DNA from: Larus michahellis
Taxonomy: Eukaryota > Chordata > Aves > Charadriiformes > Laridae
NCBI RefSeq assembly: GCF_964199755.1
Contig: NC_133900.1
Coordinates: 23,599,701-23,663,700 of the forward strand
Direction of reading: 5' to 3'
DNA: 64,000 nt
Of the stretch, positions 42,501 to 57,500 are shown piece after piece. Made by a program: the position numbers and the translations under genes. Below the pieces are notes generated by a model. That model worked only from the letters and a program-made list of their open reading frames with translations. It was not told the DNA's origin and did not search any database. Each line of letters starts with the position of its first letter. The first letter of the stretch is position 1.

Positions 42501-45500
42501 AAATTCATGACCTATTTTTAGATTCCTTTTATTTTACAGGAGCTGCTGTGTGCCAGCTCTGTGTGATCTACCAACTCTCTCCCCCCCCACCCCTTAAACA
42601 AGATGTAAACAAACTTAGCTAATAGATTCTCTTTATAGTATAAACTCTTCAAATGTAGAGCTACACATATGCAGCACTCAGTAGAATTACTGAAGCTCAA
42701 ATTTAGTTTTTCTCCTTACAAAAATATATTTAGATTGCTATTAAAAACCAACACAGCATCACAGTCCTTACCAATGTCCTGAGTGTCTTGGTTGCTCTGT
42801 CTGGCTCTCATCTGTAGTTGGAACTTATGCTGGGAAGAGCATAGATGCAAAAGGTACTGGCAAGTCTTACTATTGTCAGTCTGAAATGCATGCTTGATAC
42901 CATCTGAGGTGTTCTGCAAAGTTATTTTCTTCTTCTACACAATGCAGAAAGAAAAAAGTTGAAGACCATGATTTCTTTTAGCCTACAGAGAATTTTACAT
43001 TTGCTCGTGTACAGTTACAGGATTCAAACTTTACTGAAGCAAAATGCACTGATGGGAGAGATTTCTGTTAAAATAGGGGCTGAAAGTAATCTCAGATTTA
43101 CAAAGTATCTCTTTAAAGATACTTCTGGGCTAGCTGAGATGGTACTTTTTATTATTTAATCTGTCTCTGTTACTATTAGTGCTGACTAATGACAACCAGT
43201 ACTATGACATTTTGCGAGATGGGGTTTTCAAAAGCCTCTGAGGAAGTCACAGGGGGTGCTGCCATTCAAGACTAAAAGAACTAGAAGCCCATCTAATTAT
43301 TAAATCTACCAGTTAATGTTCCAGGTCTTACGTTTATCTTTTTAGTAATTCTTAAAATTCAATTTACCAATTCTAGCTAAAATCGTATCACAGATGAAAA
43401 AGGCTCTAGCTTTTCAATAAGGTATCAGAGTTAGAAGTACTGTTTTCAATACCTGTATAAAAGTAAGGATTTGAACCTCAACACCTCATTAAAAACTGAC
43501 ACCAGATTATTGTGTACCCACTAAGGTTGGCTGGTATCGTCCAGATCAAGTGTCAGCCCCTGCCATCTATTTCATTTAACTTAACTACTCTTGGAAATGT
43601 GAAAATTTAAAAGCAACGTAGGTGCATCTCCTAGTTACACTGAGTACTGGCATTTGCCAGTATCCAGGTCCTCTAATGCAGGATTCTTACTCTTCACTAC
43701 CCATGTCCCGTATGACAGCATGGGCAGATTCACCAGAAATGCAGTAAATGGGCAAAGCTTCTCCGCATGCTAAGAGCAACCCTTGACCTATCTTTGACTT
43801 CTTTAGAAAGAAGCCATGTTTCACATCAATACAGATGTGCCAAAATACAGGCACTAAACTCTCTTCTAAGGCTGGAACCTCAGCAGCATAGAATGCAAGG
43901 TAATAAGAGAAAAAAAAAAGAATCTTTAAAACATCAAAACTCCTACTTCAATTCCATAATACAACACAACTCAGCCACACAAAACGTAGTCAGATTACAC
44001 TATAAACCATCAGCTTAATTTACAGAAATAACAAACACACAAAACCAGTATCTGGAGATACAAACGTAGACATGTGCACACAGAAAATAGACTGACTTAC
44101 ACTGAAGGATATTTTCTTTGTCTCTCTCCACGGGAAGCGTAGTACAGGTGTGCGGGCACCATTGTGAACTTCAAAAATAACAACTCCTTTGGAGCACACT
44201 CCCAGAAGGATACCTGTTTGGGATCTCTTCTCAGGCAACACATGATGAAGATGAACCCCATATTCTGTGAGCCTCTGACACAACTGTACAGATTAATGTA
44301 ATGAAACTTCTAAGAATATGAAGTTAAGGCTATTACAAGTTTTTTATACCTCCATACAAATATTTTAATATATGCATATATATCTGGATTTTAGAAAAAA
44401 GATTTTTCTCTGCCTGGTGATTCCACTTATACATTTTACAGATGTTACAACAGAGACACATCAGCTGCTCTAGAGGGTTTTAAGTCTTGGTAGTATCTCT
44501 TTATCTGCCGAACACTACAGCAAATGAACTTAGCATTTATTAAAATCAAACAATGAAAGCATGAATCAATAGCGTCTGTGAGTAAATCAAACTTGCACGA
44601 ACCAATTTTTGGTAACAAACTGTAACCAGCCAGATGCACTTGTTATTGACACATTTCTTAAACACAGAATTAGATTAACACTGCAATTCTGTTATCACAT
44701 TAAGGCATCATAACTGCCAAAAGACGCAGTTTCAGTCACTTTGCGCTCCCAGTCATTCATTCTTGCTTTCTCTTCAGTACCAGCATAAGGGATTGATGTA
44801 ATGACTTAAACGAGGGAATGTAACTGCTCTCCCCACCCCAGTCAGACTAGGTTTAGCTAGGATCAAGTCCCCTAGTCTTGTTCTCTGTGGTTAAGTTACA
44901 AGAACACTTCTGCCAAACGAGCAACAGCCTTAGAAGGGGCAAAGTCAGCTGAGTGCTTCTTCCACCACCTTCTTAAAGGGACTGTGAAACTACAGTGTGA
45001 CTGCGAAATTTCAGTGTAATGGTTATCCACTATCTCAGCAGCAAACCATCACCCCCTGAACTCGTTTGCAGTCATTGTATCAAGGCAGGACCTGACCATT
45101 ATCTCCTGAGCAACAGCAGCAAAATCCATAATTACATTTCTTAATGTGTCCTTTTAGAATAAACCAAATATATAGTTGATTATAGTGATTATAGTTTTCC
45201 TATCATCTTACATAGTACCTGCACAAGAAAGTCTGCTTGGTAATACTTCCGGCTTGCTTCACGCCAAGCACTGTAAGCAGTTTTAGCTGTTACAAAACTT
45301 TTCATAATTTAAATTTTTTTTTTCCTCAACAGATAGAACAAAGGACTTAGGGAACACAGGGTGTGCTGCCTCGTAATCATAGCTTCCTTTAGAGTAAACA
45401 CAAGGATCAACAGTGGCTTTTAACTAGCTTGAGCTAAAGCAGAAAAACTACTGGTTAGAAAAAAAAAAGTGAGAGGACTTCCTTCCCATCTATTAAGATT

Positions 45501-48500
45501 TCTTTTCACTTGTCATGATATATCTTTTGAGAAGACCTTTTCATCTTGCTTTCTTTCAGTGTTATTCAGAACCTGAGCTGTTTTCCTGTGCTTTCGCTAG
45601 AAGTCCACACACCCATATTCCCACAAGGAATTTCTTAAATCACAGATTAAGGGAGTAAACTGCTGCCCACTTACCTTCAAAAATTCTAACTCTGTCTCTT
45701 TTTCAGATGCACCCACATAGGTGCTATGCAATTTTGGCAGCTCTTCCTTGATGTAGGACAGATCTAGTTTCTCCATCACCCTAGCTGGGACATAGTGTTC
45801 TAGTCTGAAGTATGACATGCCATGCACCTAAAACACAGAAAAATTTTCTGATAGCATCTCCATATACTACTCTATGAGCACAAATGAAGCAGGAACATGC
45901 ATTTTGCAGAGAATCGGACCTTACAACTGAGTAAGGGGCAGGATCTGGAATCTCAACCCTGACCCAGAGCTTAATTTTACATATGGTTTATTCCTATTCA
46001 AGCCTGACTCTACTTTCACTGAAGAGAGAAGGTTCAACACCCAGATCTTGAACTAGATTATGCAACAGCCCTGTGTTAGACTAAAGAAAACTTGCCCACA
46101 GCAAAAAATTGCCAACAGCATATCAGCTGAGCTTCCAGTCCAGGGCAGAGCAGAGCTGTAAACGTGTGTGGCATCTCACAGTCCATTCTTTAATTAAGCA
46201 GCAAGAACAGAGGTTCTCAAAGGTGAAATTGATTGTGTACCTCTGCCTGGTAATCTCCATACTCAGCTTGGAGAGCTAGGGATGCTAATAATAAGGCTGT
46301 CTCATCATCACAGTGCATCCTGTCTTCCAGGATGTCCTTCCGCAACTGTAGATAATACTGGTGACAGGTCAGCGTATGCCTAGAACAGGAAAACAAAACA
46401 AAAACTACAAAACACCCCCACACCATCTTTGGTACCCTTCTGTTACAGAAAATTTCCAGTATTTGATTAATATCCAATTTCTGTCCATAAATTTAGGGCT
46501 TAAGGGGTTAAAAAAAAAATTTCACACACTCACTGTATAAGACTGACATCATCCACAAAAAACTTTATGCGAAAAAACAAAGTGAAGTTTACAGGGGGCT
46601 TGTTCTTTTTCTTTGGTTCTTCTTTCCATCCTTCTGGAGCTACTTTACTTAGCTTTATGTCAGGATCAACGAAGAAAAATTCATTGTCTGCCATGAATGT
46701 TAAAGGGAAGCACACAGGTAAAAACATTAAAACCAAATATCTTCTCCAGCTGGAGGATCAAGATCAAATTTACAATTCTGAAATTTGATTTTGAACAGTA
46801 AGGTTTTCTGTTGACTAACAATGGCTTATAAGCACAATAGCTATTAAAGAGGACAGTGAATAAGGGCAGAAGAAGTAATTTTATAGTTATCCTGAAGACA
46901 CCAGTAAAAAAAAAGTTACCTTCCATGATGGCTACAAAATAGGAGTTAGGGTTTCTTTAAAATTTCAAATTTCTTATCCCACAGGAAATCCAAAGTCTGT
47001 GATTACTTCTCTCCCTTACTACTTTTCTGTCGTATCTATATTTCTGCAAAATGTTTTCAAGGCTTTCCAAGTTGGCAAGAGCGCTGGCAGCCTGCCATGG
47101 CTAGAGTAAGCTCTTAGGCTGCTATGGGCTTCTATCTCACACCAATATTCTGAGCGCTACAGTTCTGCAACAGCCTCTGAGATATGCCGACGGGAAACTT
47201 GGTTCTGAACAAATTAGTTCTGCCACAATGACCTTCTACCCAGTGCGGGGAAAAACCAAGTCCAATTTCCGGTCTGTTTGAATAGCGAAAAATTAACAGC
47301 TCACAAGCAAATTCTTTTTTCTTAAGGCTACTCCCTCTATACAAGGGGTCCTCCTATGCATCCCAACAGGTCTGCCTCCACAAGAGGCTGCAACATTGCC
47401 AAGGGCATATTAACAAAACCCAAAGCCCTTTCATGTCCTCTGAGGGCAGTCTGAGTGCCGGATTCAGAGCGAAGGCAACAAACAGCAGGGAAGAAAACTC
47501 AGCAGCCAAAAGCAAAAGGCTGCCCAAGATGAGCTGCCATTACTCAGGCAAACATGGAATTTTATTGTACAAAGTCGTTCTTCGTTGAGGAATGTATTTT
47601 GCCTCAATACAAGAGAATATAACTTGAAGTAAATGCTTTGTAGATATGAGGCAGTCTCTGCTTATCTTTTCGCAACACCACGTAGCTAATTCTTCTTATT
47701 CTGTACCTGTCAGCTACATCAAATCATTATTCTTACCTCTTAAAGTAGCCAATCCAAACAAGTGATGCTCCACCAAGCCAATATGGGCAACAACCATATC
47801 AAAGACGTCTTTACATATTGTTTTGGTATCACAGGTCAGCTCCAGCTTCTGCCCACTTAGAAGCATCACATTTACTTTTCGCCTGGTATCATCATTCTTC
47901 CCTTTCTTAGTCTGCATTTTGCGAAATAAAAAATCCCAACATTCACACTTGTAATAAAAGTGCATTTGTTCATTTAACATACTTCCCCTGCCACTGACTG
48001 CTGAATAGCCCCTTTCTTACCAAGATAGACTTCGGTAGATCCAAGGAGATGAATGGCTCAATCGTCATTTTCACAAACTCAGGGCCAAAGAAATTCTGCA
48101 AATCACAAGAGTATGAATGAACTCTGTGTTGCTGGAACAACAGACTGAAGCACAGTTAACTCCTGCCCTGAAAATGCCAAAGAGGAACCAAAGGCCGAAA
48201 CTAGAAAATTGCACCGAATTCCTCCTATGAGCTGGTAAGTCTAAAGAACCCAATTTTGCCAGCACGCGTGCCAGATACCACTGGCAAGCTACAGCATTGG
48301 CAACATCATTATTCTGCATATTTTCCTTCCTTTGCTGGGCAAAAAGCCAACACTGTAATATTATTTGTCTTCCTTTAAAATACAGGGCGTGGGTTGCATA
48401 TCGGGACCATCTGGGCTTACCTCAGTAAGCAACTGCCTGACATTACTAAGGTTTTCTGCATTGGTGGCGATTCTGCCTTGGCAAATCTCTGCCTGTGACA

Positions 48501-51500
48501 CGTGTCTCATCTCCTGAAGACTGATATGTTTCAGCCTAATCCTATCTGCTGGGTTCAAGCAGAGATCCTGGCCAATTTCTGTCCACCTTTAGACAAATAA
48601 ATGTTCTGCTAATTCACACTCTAAATTATAGGTCTGTCCAAACTGTTACAGGAAGTCCTCTGCAGAATACCCACTTCAATACCACATTAAAAAAGTGGCC
48701 CAAGATTCACCTTTTGAGGGAAAACGTTCACTGGCTACTGCCTGCTACTTACTGTGTACTATATGTAAAAGATCCACACCTACACCTCTTAAGCGCCAAG
48801 GGGGAATCAACCTGGTTAGTTAAAGCCTATATGAACTAAGTGGTTAGTGCTATGGACTGGAGACAGACACAGGAACCTGGGATTAAGACAGCAAATTAAC
48901 TTGAGTTTTGTTTCAAGTTTTCCCATCCTTAAAGAAGTAGTAATACATAAATTCAATTCACTGAAAGCAGCAGCAGAGGGCATGAAGGCATCATCTCTCT
49001 TAAACGTCAGCCACTCCATTTCCCTATACCTCTGTCTCCCTCTTTCTCTGTGGGCTTACATTTCATCCACATACCAAGCCAGCTGGGAAAGGAAAGGTGA
49101 GTTTGCGCAGTGATCCAAAGTGAAACCTAGAGCCAAATTAATCCTCTCTCCCTTTCTTTACCTTCCCAACTTGTTCATTTAATAACCTTTGACGCCTGTG
49201 GGACACATCCACATTCCACCAAGAGAAATAAATGCAAATCAAAGTGGTTGAAAACACTACAGAATACAGGAGAAAACTACGCCTTACCTTTGTTAGGGTG
49301 CTATATTGTTTAATCGACGCAATCTTTAATGAAGGCTTGCTGTCTGTTTTAGCATCTCTTGATACTGCTTTAGGCTATGTAGACACTTATGCCACAAAAC
49401 CTCAGAATTTTACCCTGTGAGAGTCGGTCTTTCCTATCAGGGCAACACCAAACACTTAGCATTTAATCTGTTGATTACTGTCTAGTACAGGACCTAGTTT
49501 ATGAATCTCACATATTAGAGTTTCAGCCAAGATACTGCTCTGTTTCAATGAAAATAAGAGTTCACCTGCGATCAGGGCATTACCCTCAGTTTTCTTTGTG
49601 TCATGGCTGTTTCCAGGGCTATTTCTCTCAGCGGATCTCTGGTGATGTCAAGCATTGAGGACCTAATTGCATCTCCTGAGTAGAGGTTAGGTCGGGACTG
49701 CCTGAGAGCCATTCTAGCTTGCAGTTGCATCATTTCTTCTTCCTGATGCTTTAGCATCACTTCTTGATTTATTAGATTGCCTTCAAATGGTGCTTCATGT
49801 TGCCTACAGTATAGTCAGAAGGGATGAAAGACATTAGTTGGTACGCCTAAGACATTCTGCTGCTTTAAGTACTTATGTAAGTACTTAAACACTTAGAGTA
49901 ATGAAACCCAGAACAAAAACTAGTTTATCAAATACTACATTAAACACATTTATTCAGCAGACAGGAGGTTAGCACTCTACAGCAAGCCTTCAATATAGAA
50001 AAAGAGCAAACATGCCACGTTTCTACAGCTGCCTGACGTTTATTCATATGAAAATAAAAGCTCAGCTACTTGACACTACTACAGCAGGGACTGTGAAAAA
50101 GGTATGCTCAAAAACATGTTAAAGAAAAAACTAAAATAATAGTGTACTTTATATAAGTAAATATTGCTCCAATCACTTTCTCTGTAGCAATTCTTTACGA
50201 ACTCTTTGCACCAATTTATTCCCTGATTTTTCCTGAGCAGTAGTAAAGCTTGAAGTATTTATATAGATATTTTATATGTATCAACTTCCTAAATACTAAA
50301 TTATTTTAAGTATCATACTCTAATGTTTTCATAATCCTATTTTGCTGAAAAAAAAAATAATCCCTTTTCTTTTAAATTCCTAAGAATGGCTTTGTTGACA
50401 CACAGCCACCACAAAAAATAAATTAGAAGCTAAATTAATAATCCAAAGGAAAAGAAGAGAAAAAACAAACAAAAACCCCATCAGTATTTCTGAGAAACAC
50501 AGCAACCTATCCTCCCATTCTTTTCTCAGCAGGTATGGATCCCAAATGTCCTACCAATTCTATTGTCTGTGGAAGGAAAGAAATCCATGTCCCATTTTGG
50601 TTGAACAAAGCCATTTTTTATTTGAAAATCAGGAGATCAGGAAACACGAAGAAAGAAGAAATCCAAGAAAAATAAAACCAACTTCCACTCCCCTCCCTCT
50701 GCCCCATGTTTACAGAAAAACAACTTTAAACCCCAAACTAAGTGTAAACCAATCAAGGTTTCTTTAGAAATCCTAATACAAGAAAAAAACAATGTTTTCC
50801 CTCCGTTAACATAACTATACAGAGGCAATTCCTAAACACAAATGGACAGGGGAAACTAACAAGACTTTCATCCACCAAAAAATGCTTTCAGCAATTCTAA
50901 GCTAAATGGTAGTTTAGATGGTACACTTAGAGTAATGAAAAACATGAAAGAGCAAAGAGTTTTGAAGGCTGCATATCATTGCACTGAAGTTCAGCAATAT
51001 AAATAGAGTAAGTCTTGCACTGACACTGATGTACAGTCCTTTGTAGTAAAAAGTAATCTACAGACTTTTAAAGACATTAAATTTACACACCTACTTTTTA
51101 AAAGAACCTAAAGATATGTTTGGTGAATGACAAATCAGTTAATAAACTGAAAAAAAGGAAATGCACCCGTCCAGACAGTACAGTTGTCTATGCTAATTGG
51201 TGGACATGATTTCAAATTTCTTTTTTTCATTTTTTTACAGAAAAGTTTCTAATGAATGCCAGTAGTGTGAACAGTGCACCGCATTCTCTAAATGTTTTTA
51301 ATACTAAAGTTTCATTGGTTAGCATACAAAACCATCATTAAAATAAGAAGAGTTATATTATCGTGAGAGTTCAAACAATAAAACGCCGCTAATGTGCCAC
51401 AAACTGAGCAAAACAATGCTGAAGTTCCTCAAATGGAATTTCAGGGAAGATATAGAGTAGTTACAGAAAAATGTATTAACATAAGTCCATTATCCTTCCC

Positions 51501-54500
51501 ATTGTGCAGGGCTTTCATAGCATTGCTTCTCTTTTCCCTCCTTTGTTACTTTCTGCAACAGACTTAATAATGTGCATCTAAAAGGACAAATTAATGAGAA
51601 AAGGCCTCAGACCTGCAAAGACTTGTGCACATGCTTAGCTTTTCACCAAGAGGAAGCTTATTAAGATCAACATATGTGGGAATATTCACAACGAAATATG
51701 TTAAATACACCCACGAGTGCCCTTCAGATCAAGGTCTAAGGGGATGGGCTCTGAAATAAATCAAACCCAAACACTTTCTGAACATAAATATCTGAGTTAT
51801 CAAAGATTATATGAAAAAGACAGACATGTTGCAACTGGCTGTATCTGAAAACACTTGCTAATGTGAAAACCCCTACTGCAGAAAAAAATGTTGCCTTTTT
51901 CATAACACACAGGTCCGTGCAATAGACGCAATCATAAGTTATTGTGTAAAGTATTATCATTATGTTGGTTTATCATCTTCATTGACATGTACTAATCTGT
52001 TTCAGAATTAGGGTGGGTGTAGGGTGTCTGGGGAGGAAGCTCAAAAAACCGTAATGGTTTAAAAATTTTCCTAACTTCGTATACAAGCACTATCACAAAC
52101 CAGAAATCATCACACTTCAGCATCCTGGGTAAGTAAAACTAACTCTGGCTTGGTCAGACAGTCCATTTTCTATGGAGGGTTATCAGAATGATTCACTCCC
52201 TAGGGTACAAGACAAGGAACCCATCTGTCATTCCGTAGAAGAGGAGATACTGTTGACAGATACAGGTAGAGATCTTCGTGAAGTTCAGAATATGCAAGTC
52301 TTATTACTCCAACAACAACAAAATATCCAAATTACATTCCTAACAGATAACATCATAAAAGTATGTTTCCTATGGTACTTCATCAGACAAATACTTGGCT
52401 GCTACTCTGTATTTCCATCAGTGTCGCACTGCAAACCAGAATCTCACAATTACTTATTAACCTGAAGATGGTAGGTGAGCAGTCACCTGGTAGGCTGACT
52501 CTTATAAAAGAGGGAAGCGAATTAACTCCTCACCTAGTGTACTTACCAAGAAATTAGCAGGTATTAGATCAGAGAAGGAAGCTGGAAGAAGGGAAGCACG
52601 TAGGCATTCTCTAATGATTAGTGCAGTGGAAAAATCAGGAACAGACTGAGAAAGACGGATGCCTTTTGGTAAAGTAGTAAGGATATGGAAATGAAATCTA
52701 GTGGAAAGAAAAGGCAAGAGAAGGAAGAGATCCATGTCAGCTGCTGCTCCTAGAGAGACAAATGAAGAAACAGTAAAGGAAAAAAACAACAAGGGGGAGA
52801 AAAATAAGGAATACAAGAAGCAAAGAGGAAACACAGACACAAGCATCCATTGCCACGAGGAAAGCATTCCAAGAAGTTTAAAGGATAACAACAGTCACAG
52901 ACCACATTAAGGGTGTGAGTGTACTCTGAGTTTGCTATTGAAAAATCTATGGCTTTTGCTAGTTTAAAAGCAGTCCAGCCCACCCAAACAGCACAAGTCA
53001 CACTGGTTGACACCTCTGAACAGTTTGTTTTTTTTTTTTTTTTTTAATATTGGTGGCAGACTCACTCAAATCCAAATCCCCCTATTTGATTTACAACTCA
53101 GTTTTACAAGGATAATTCTGCAAATAAGCGGACTGCCTCTAAGGACATGCCACAGGAGCAGTAAATTTAATATGTATTGAAGTACAGATAGTATCTCTGA
53201 ACACAGAGAAAAACACTGAAACATACTCCCAAGTGCTGATGGAATTCAAGTAATGGATTAAGTTGCATATACTTCGCCAAACCCTGAAACCAAACAACTA
53301 GTCTGAGAATCTGCTCCTTGGAACTACTTATCCAAAATTTTACTTTGAGAGCTTATGTTTCTGAAGTTATAAAAGTCATGGTCTTCTGCAACACAGCACA
53401 TTTTAAAGCAGTAACATGCAGTGTTCTGGATAAAAATATTAAGTTACTTTCTTAGAAATCTCCCTGCTTAACTATCTACCATCTTTGATGGCAGTCCTTT
53501 TTACACTTAGCACTAGAAAGTTTCAACAGCTGTTGGAGAAAGACACAGAGAGAGAGCACTCATTGCTTTCTACTCAGCTCACATAATTAAGAGAGATATT
53601 ATCTAAGTATTATTCTAGGACGACATTCTGCTTGTGGCTGCTTTCCTGTTTCTCAGTAAGTCTACCAAAATACCTAGTAAAACTAGCTTTGAGGAGTTCA
53701 GCCTCACTTTTCTGTCTTGGATATACTTACTAGTCTGGTACTTAGATTTTGAAGAAAAAAAAAAAAAGAAAAAAGGCAGCTTTTTCACCTTATGAAAATG
53801 GAGGAACAATTATGAAAATCAGTAAAGAACTACCTGTGGTACCCTACCATGATATTTTTGTCCAAGTGCAGAGTAGTATCTTTTATCAAAGGCACAGAGA
53901 GGATGCCAAGCAGAAACAGGAGATTCAAAAAATACTAAGCCTTGAAATAAGACTGTACAGCTACATACATGTAAAATTCATTCAATTGCTAAGCACAACA
54001 GATAAGTCTACACTGCACTTCCAAAACAATATTTTCCTTCTAGATTTGACACATATATAAATTATGTCCATTAAAGGTACCGGTCTTAACAGAACAATAT
54101 AAAGTAAAATAACGTAAAATGAACTATGACAAAGTATGTACTGTTTTACCATGGCATTTTCACTTGCATAATAGACCCAATTCATTTACATCAATGTGAC
54201 TTGTTTACATACACATACTATTTCCTGTTTATGAATCATTTTGTAAATAGAAACAAAAGTTCTCTATCAGCATCTGCAAATTACTGCTGTTTTATTTTGA
54301 AGCATAGCTACAGTGCTGAATTGGCAACTTCCCTGGGTTCAAGTCAAAGAAGAATGAAGGCTGACCTGGCAGCATTCACCAAAAGAAAAAAACCAACAGC
54401 AAGTAAGTTAAGAACGCTATACACTCATTCTCTACACACAGTAGTAATAGTCTACTTTGCCATTTTAGTGTAGTGCTACCACAGCATAAAATGCAAAGCA

Positions 54501-57500
54501 GAAATTTACAGCTCTTTAACGGGGTTACACGGAACTTAAACCTGTAACCCGAGTCCTTGAAAATTTGCCCTAAAAGCTCACATACTAGTCAAAATCTTCT
54601 TATGTCAAGACAAGCTGGATTTCTAAGATTGCTCGGACACTGCAGTTTAACACATATGTTGTTACATGAACATAGAACCCATATTCCTGCCAACAAAGCA
54701 GTGTTGACCCAGCTAAGCAATGCCTAAATACTTCTCCCCTGCAAGAAATACCAATATATATATTTCTAAATGACTTCGCATTTTTCAGGCAAAGTGCAAG
54801 TAGTAAGAAAACTAATGCAGCGGCTCAGCAGATCAGTGAAAGCTGCAAGATTTCCAAGCAACTGTTCTTTTGTTCATCTGCATTCCAGTGCAGCTCATCT
54901 GAGCCCCTGCCTTGCTCAGATCCATTTAACACACACAATACAGTGCAAGAAGCAGATGTTCATTTATTTTCACCTCCACGTTCAAAGCGTGGCTCTAAGC
55001 CCTACTCATTGCACATCACCCTATATGTTAAATGAACACTGAGGACACATTTGAGAGCCTTGCCACATCACCTGAAACAGTTCCAATCCTCAGACAGCTC
55101 TAAGGTTCTTTAATAGCCTAGAGCAGGATTCCCATCCAACTTATGCCAAAACCATACAAATTTCCTAAAATATTGAGCACAGAGCACAGCAGCAATCTTG
55201 CTTCTGATCTACCCCAAACAAAGCAAAACGCTGCCAAGAGAAGGCTTTGTTGTTGTAATGTGATGAGGTAAGAGGGGGAAAACACGTGTTTTGGTTTTTT
55301 TTTTTTTCTCTTTTTCCCTTACTACAAAAGTTATTTGAATCATTTTGATAAAATATTCCAAGGTGATTCAATGTTTGGCAGAGACTAGAAGAACATCATT
55401 TTCCATCCAAAAGGTCAATGTCAATAAAAAGCCTCAAACATTTAGAATGGAAGCACTCTCAAAACCTAACAGGTATGGCAAGATACACCTCTGCTGTACA
55501 AAGGTCCTGTATTCAGGTGATGTACAAAGCTGAACCTACTTTTTAAAGCAATACTGATGAACAGCACTTGAAAAAATAATCCCCCAAAAGATGTAGTATT
55601 CATATACACAAGACGGCAAAATAAATTTCAAAAAGCATAAATTGTTACTTAACTGGCCTGCCTAATCAATGCTAAGCTATTAAAAAAAAAATCCAATCAC
55701 AACAACATAAACTAAGAGTTTGAGAGAATAACCAACAATATATATGGCTTTTGGCTTATTTCAAAGAAATAAGCATGCTATCATTTCCTTATTCAATGAA
55801 AAAGTACAAGTTAATCCATATTAATATGAATACTTGCCAAAACTTTATTTTAGAAAAGTACAATAAAAATAAAAAATATTAAATATTTCCAAGCAGAACA
55901 TAGCCCCTGACCTTCTGACAGATACAGCAACTTGATAGAGTGCAACCCAGTCTCCATTAAATATGGGAACGGAATTTGGACTCCTAACTGGTATACTTAC
56001 CTCTACACCACACTGTAACATGAGACTTTTACTTCAGACTGCAATATGTAATTCTGAAATGTTATTTTCTTTCAAGTACAACATCCCATTTTTTAACCTT
56101 AAACAGAACATGGAACAGCAATGAAAAATTTGCTTGCAGATTTAGAATACCTTCTTTGATAAAGACAAAGCACTCCAAGACATATTGTTTTCACATGGTT
56201 TACCTTGACCTCTGAGAATTAGCTTGACTTGATGTAGAGATATCGTCAGCACCTGGCAAAGCACCACTGCCATCATCTCTCTTGAAGCCTTCGTTTCTTC
56301 TCACTAGCAAACCAAAAGACAAATTAATACCTGACTGGGCAACAAAGCACACAGAATAATCCCATCTAAAAATCCAGGACTTATCAGTCATATGAAATTA
56401 CTTAGAAAGAACCAGATTCATGTGTTCTGCACAATGGCATTACAGCATTAGAAAAACTAGCATTATTAAGTTGATTTCAGTTTTCAGAGCAACCTTATAG
56501 TTTTCCCCAACCAAAACAGCTGCACTACACGAGTCCTTTGAAGAAGAATACTAAGGAAGGCCTAAAAGAAACCACAAAAAAACCCCTCATACACAATTGC
56601 ATAGACACCTCTCAAGGTGACACATTTCTTTGTCAGTCATGACTTGAGACACATACATGGCAGAGACACCATACAAAACCACTCCAGAACAGAAATAGAG
56701 CAGCTAGGTAAAGTAATTATGCATCCAGTTCACAAGAAGAGAGTTAAGAAACACAATATATATATTGCTGAGCTCCTGTGTTTAATTTTTGTGTCTGGAA
56801 TCTGACTCCTCCTTATAATTTATCATCTTTTTTTCTTTTGGCAATATACCAACCTGCTATTCTGTTTGCAATAGTTATCTCCTTTACCTGTAGTAGCACC
56901 TGAGATGCTACATGTAGAGCTTGATTTTGTGAACTACTTCACTTTCATCTCTTACTGTACCCTTCATAAACAGAGCTAGCAGGAGAGCTCTTACAGAGCA
57001 ATTATAGCCACGTTGATTTAGAAATAGCTCTTTTTGACAGTCCTTTCACCGAGTCCAGAATACTACTACTAGTAGCCAGAAACCTGCTCTCTCGTCTATA
57101 CAAACTTAGGAGTCATTGACTTTGGACTGGAACACATAAAACAGCCTGTTCTAAAAGGCAAAAAATTAAGGGAAATGCATTATAGGAGCCTTGCTACTTG
57201 GTACTGTTCCTTAGGCTTCTGGCTCAGTAAGAAGACGAATACAAGGAAGATTGCAAGAGCAGCAAGGACAGGGAGGCTGGGTTGGAATTCTGTGCGTAGA
57301 GAATACATATGATGCAGCTATACTCTAGCTTCCTAACTATCGCTTTCGTCCCTCATTTTCATCGAATGGTTTGGCTCCATCACTTATAATGATTCTGTGA
57401 AGCTGATTGTTTCATCAGCTGTGCTCTTGACTTCTTTTCACCATTCTAGCACTTCTTTCAAAAGTGCTCCAAGCATTTACTTCCATGTTGTGCTTCCACT

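Larger units (their letters stand above)
38691..42771. other. 4.1-kb intron between w10 and w11
   Basis: No exon is needed by phase and none is seen. It contains homopolymer tracts (39796-39862, 41338-41356, 41915-41939). The stretch 39240-39760 has higher GC and no simple repeats and may be an old transposon remnant that I cannot name. Confidence 0.6.
28321..48020. other. remaining introns over 300 nt in the FERM to PDZ2 region
   Basis: Introns 46688-47736, 45828-46240, 44284-45674, 42935-44100, 36064-38000, 34726-36006, 33300-34632, 32430-33191, 31983-32297 and 30549-31515 show nothing beyond short homopolymers and a G run at 35369-35387. Introns 29240-30419 and 28321-29145 each hold only a short CR1 tail fragment. 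Confidence 0.6.

Noticed and set aside
52172..52465. 97-codon plus-strand open frame with a Gln run
   Set aside because: No recognisable domain and no promoter or splice context. The length is compatible with chance in AT-rich DNA.
52502..52891. 129-codon minus-strand open frame with a donor-like site at its low end
   Set aside because: Hydrophobic, low-complexity translation with no family match. Exons w2 and w3 already join in phase, so no exon is needed.
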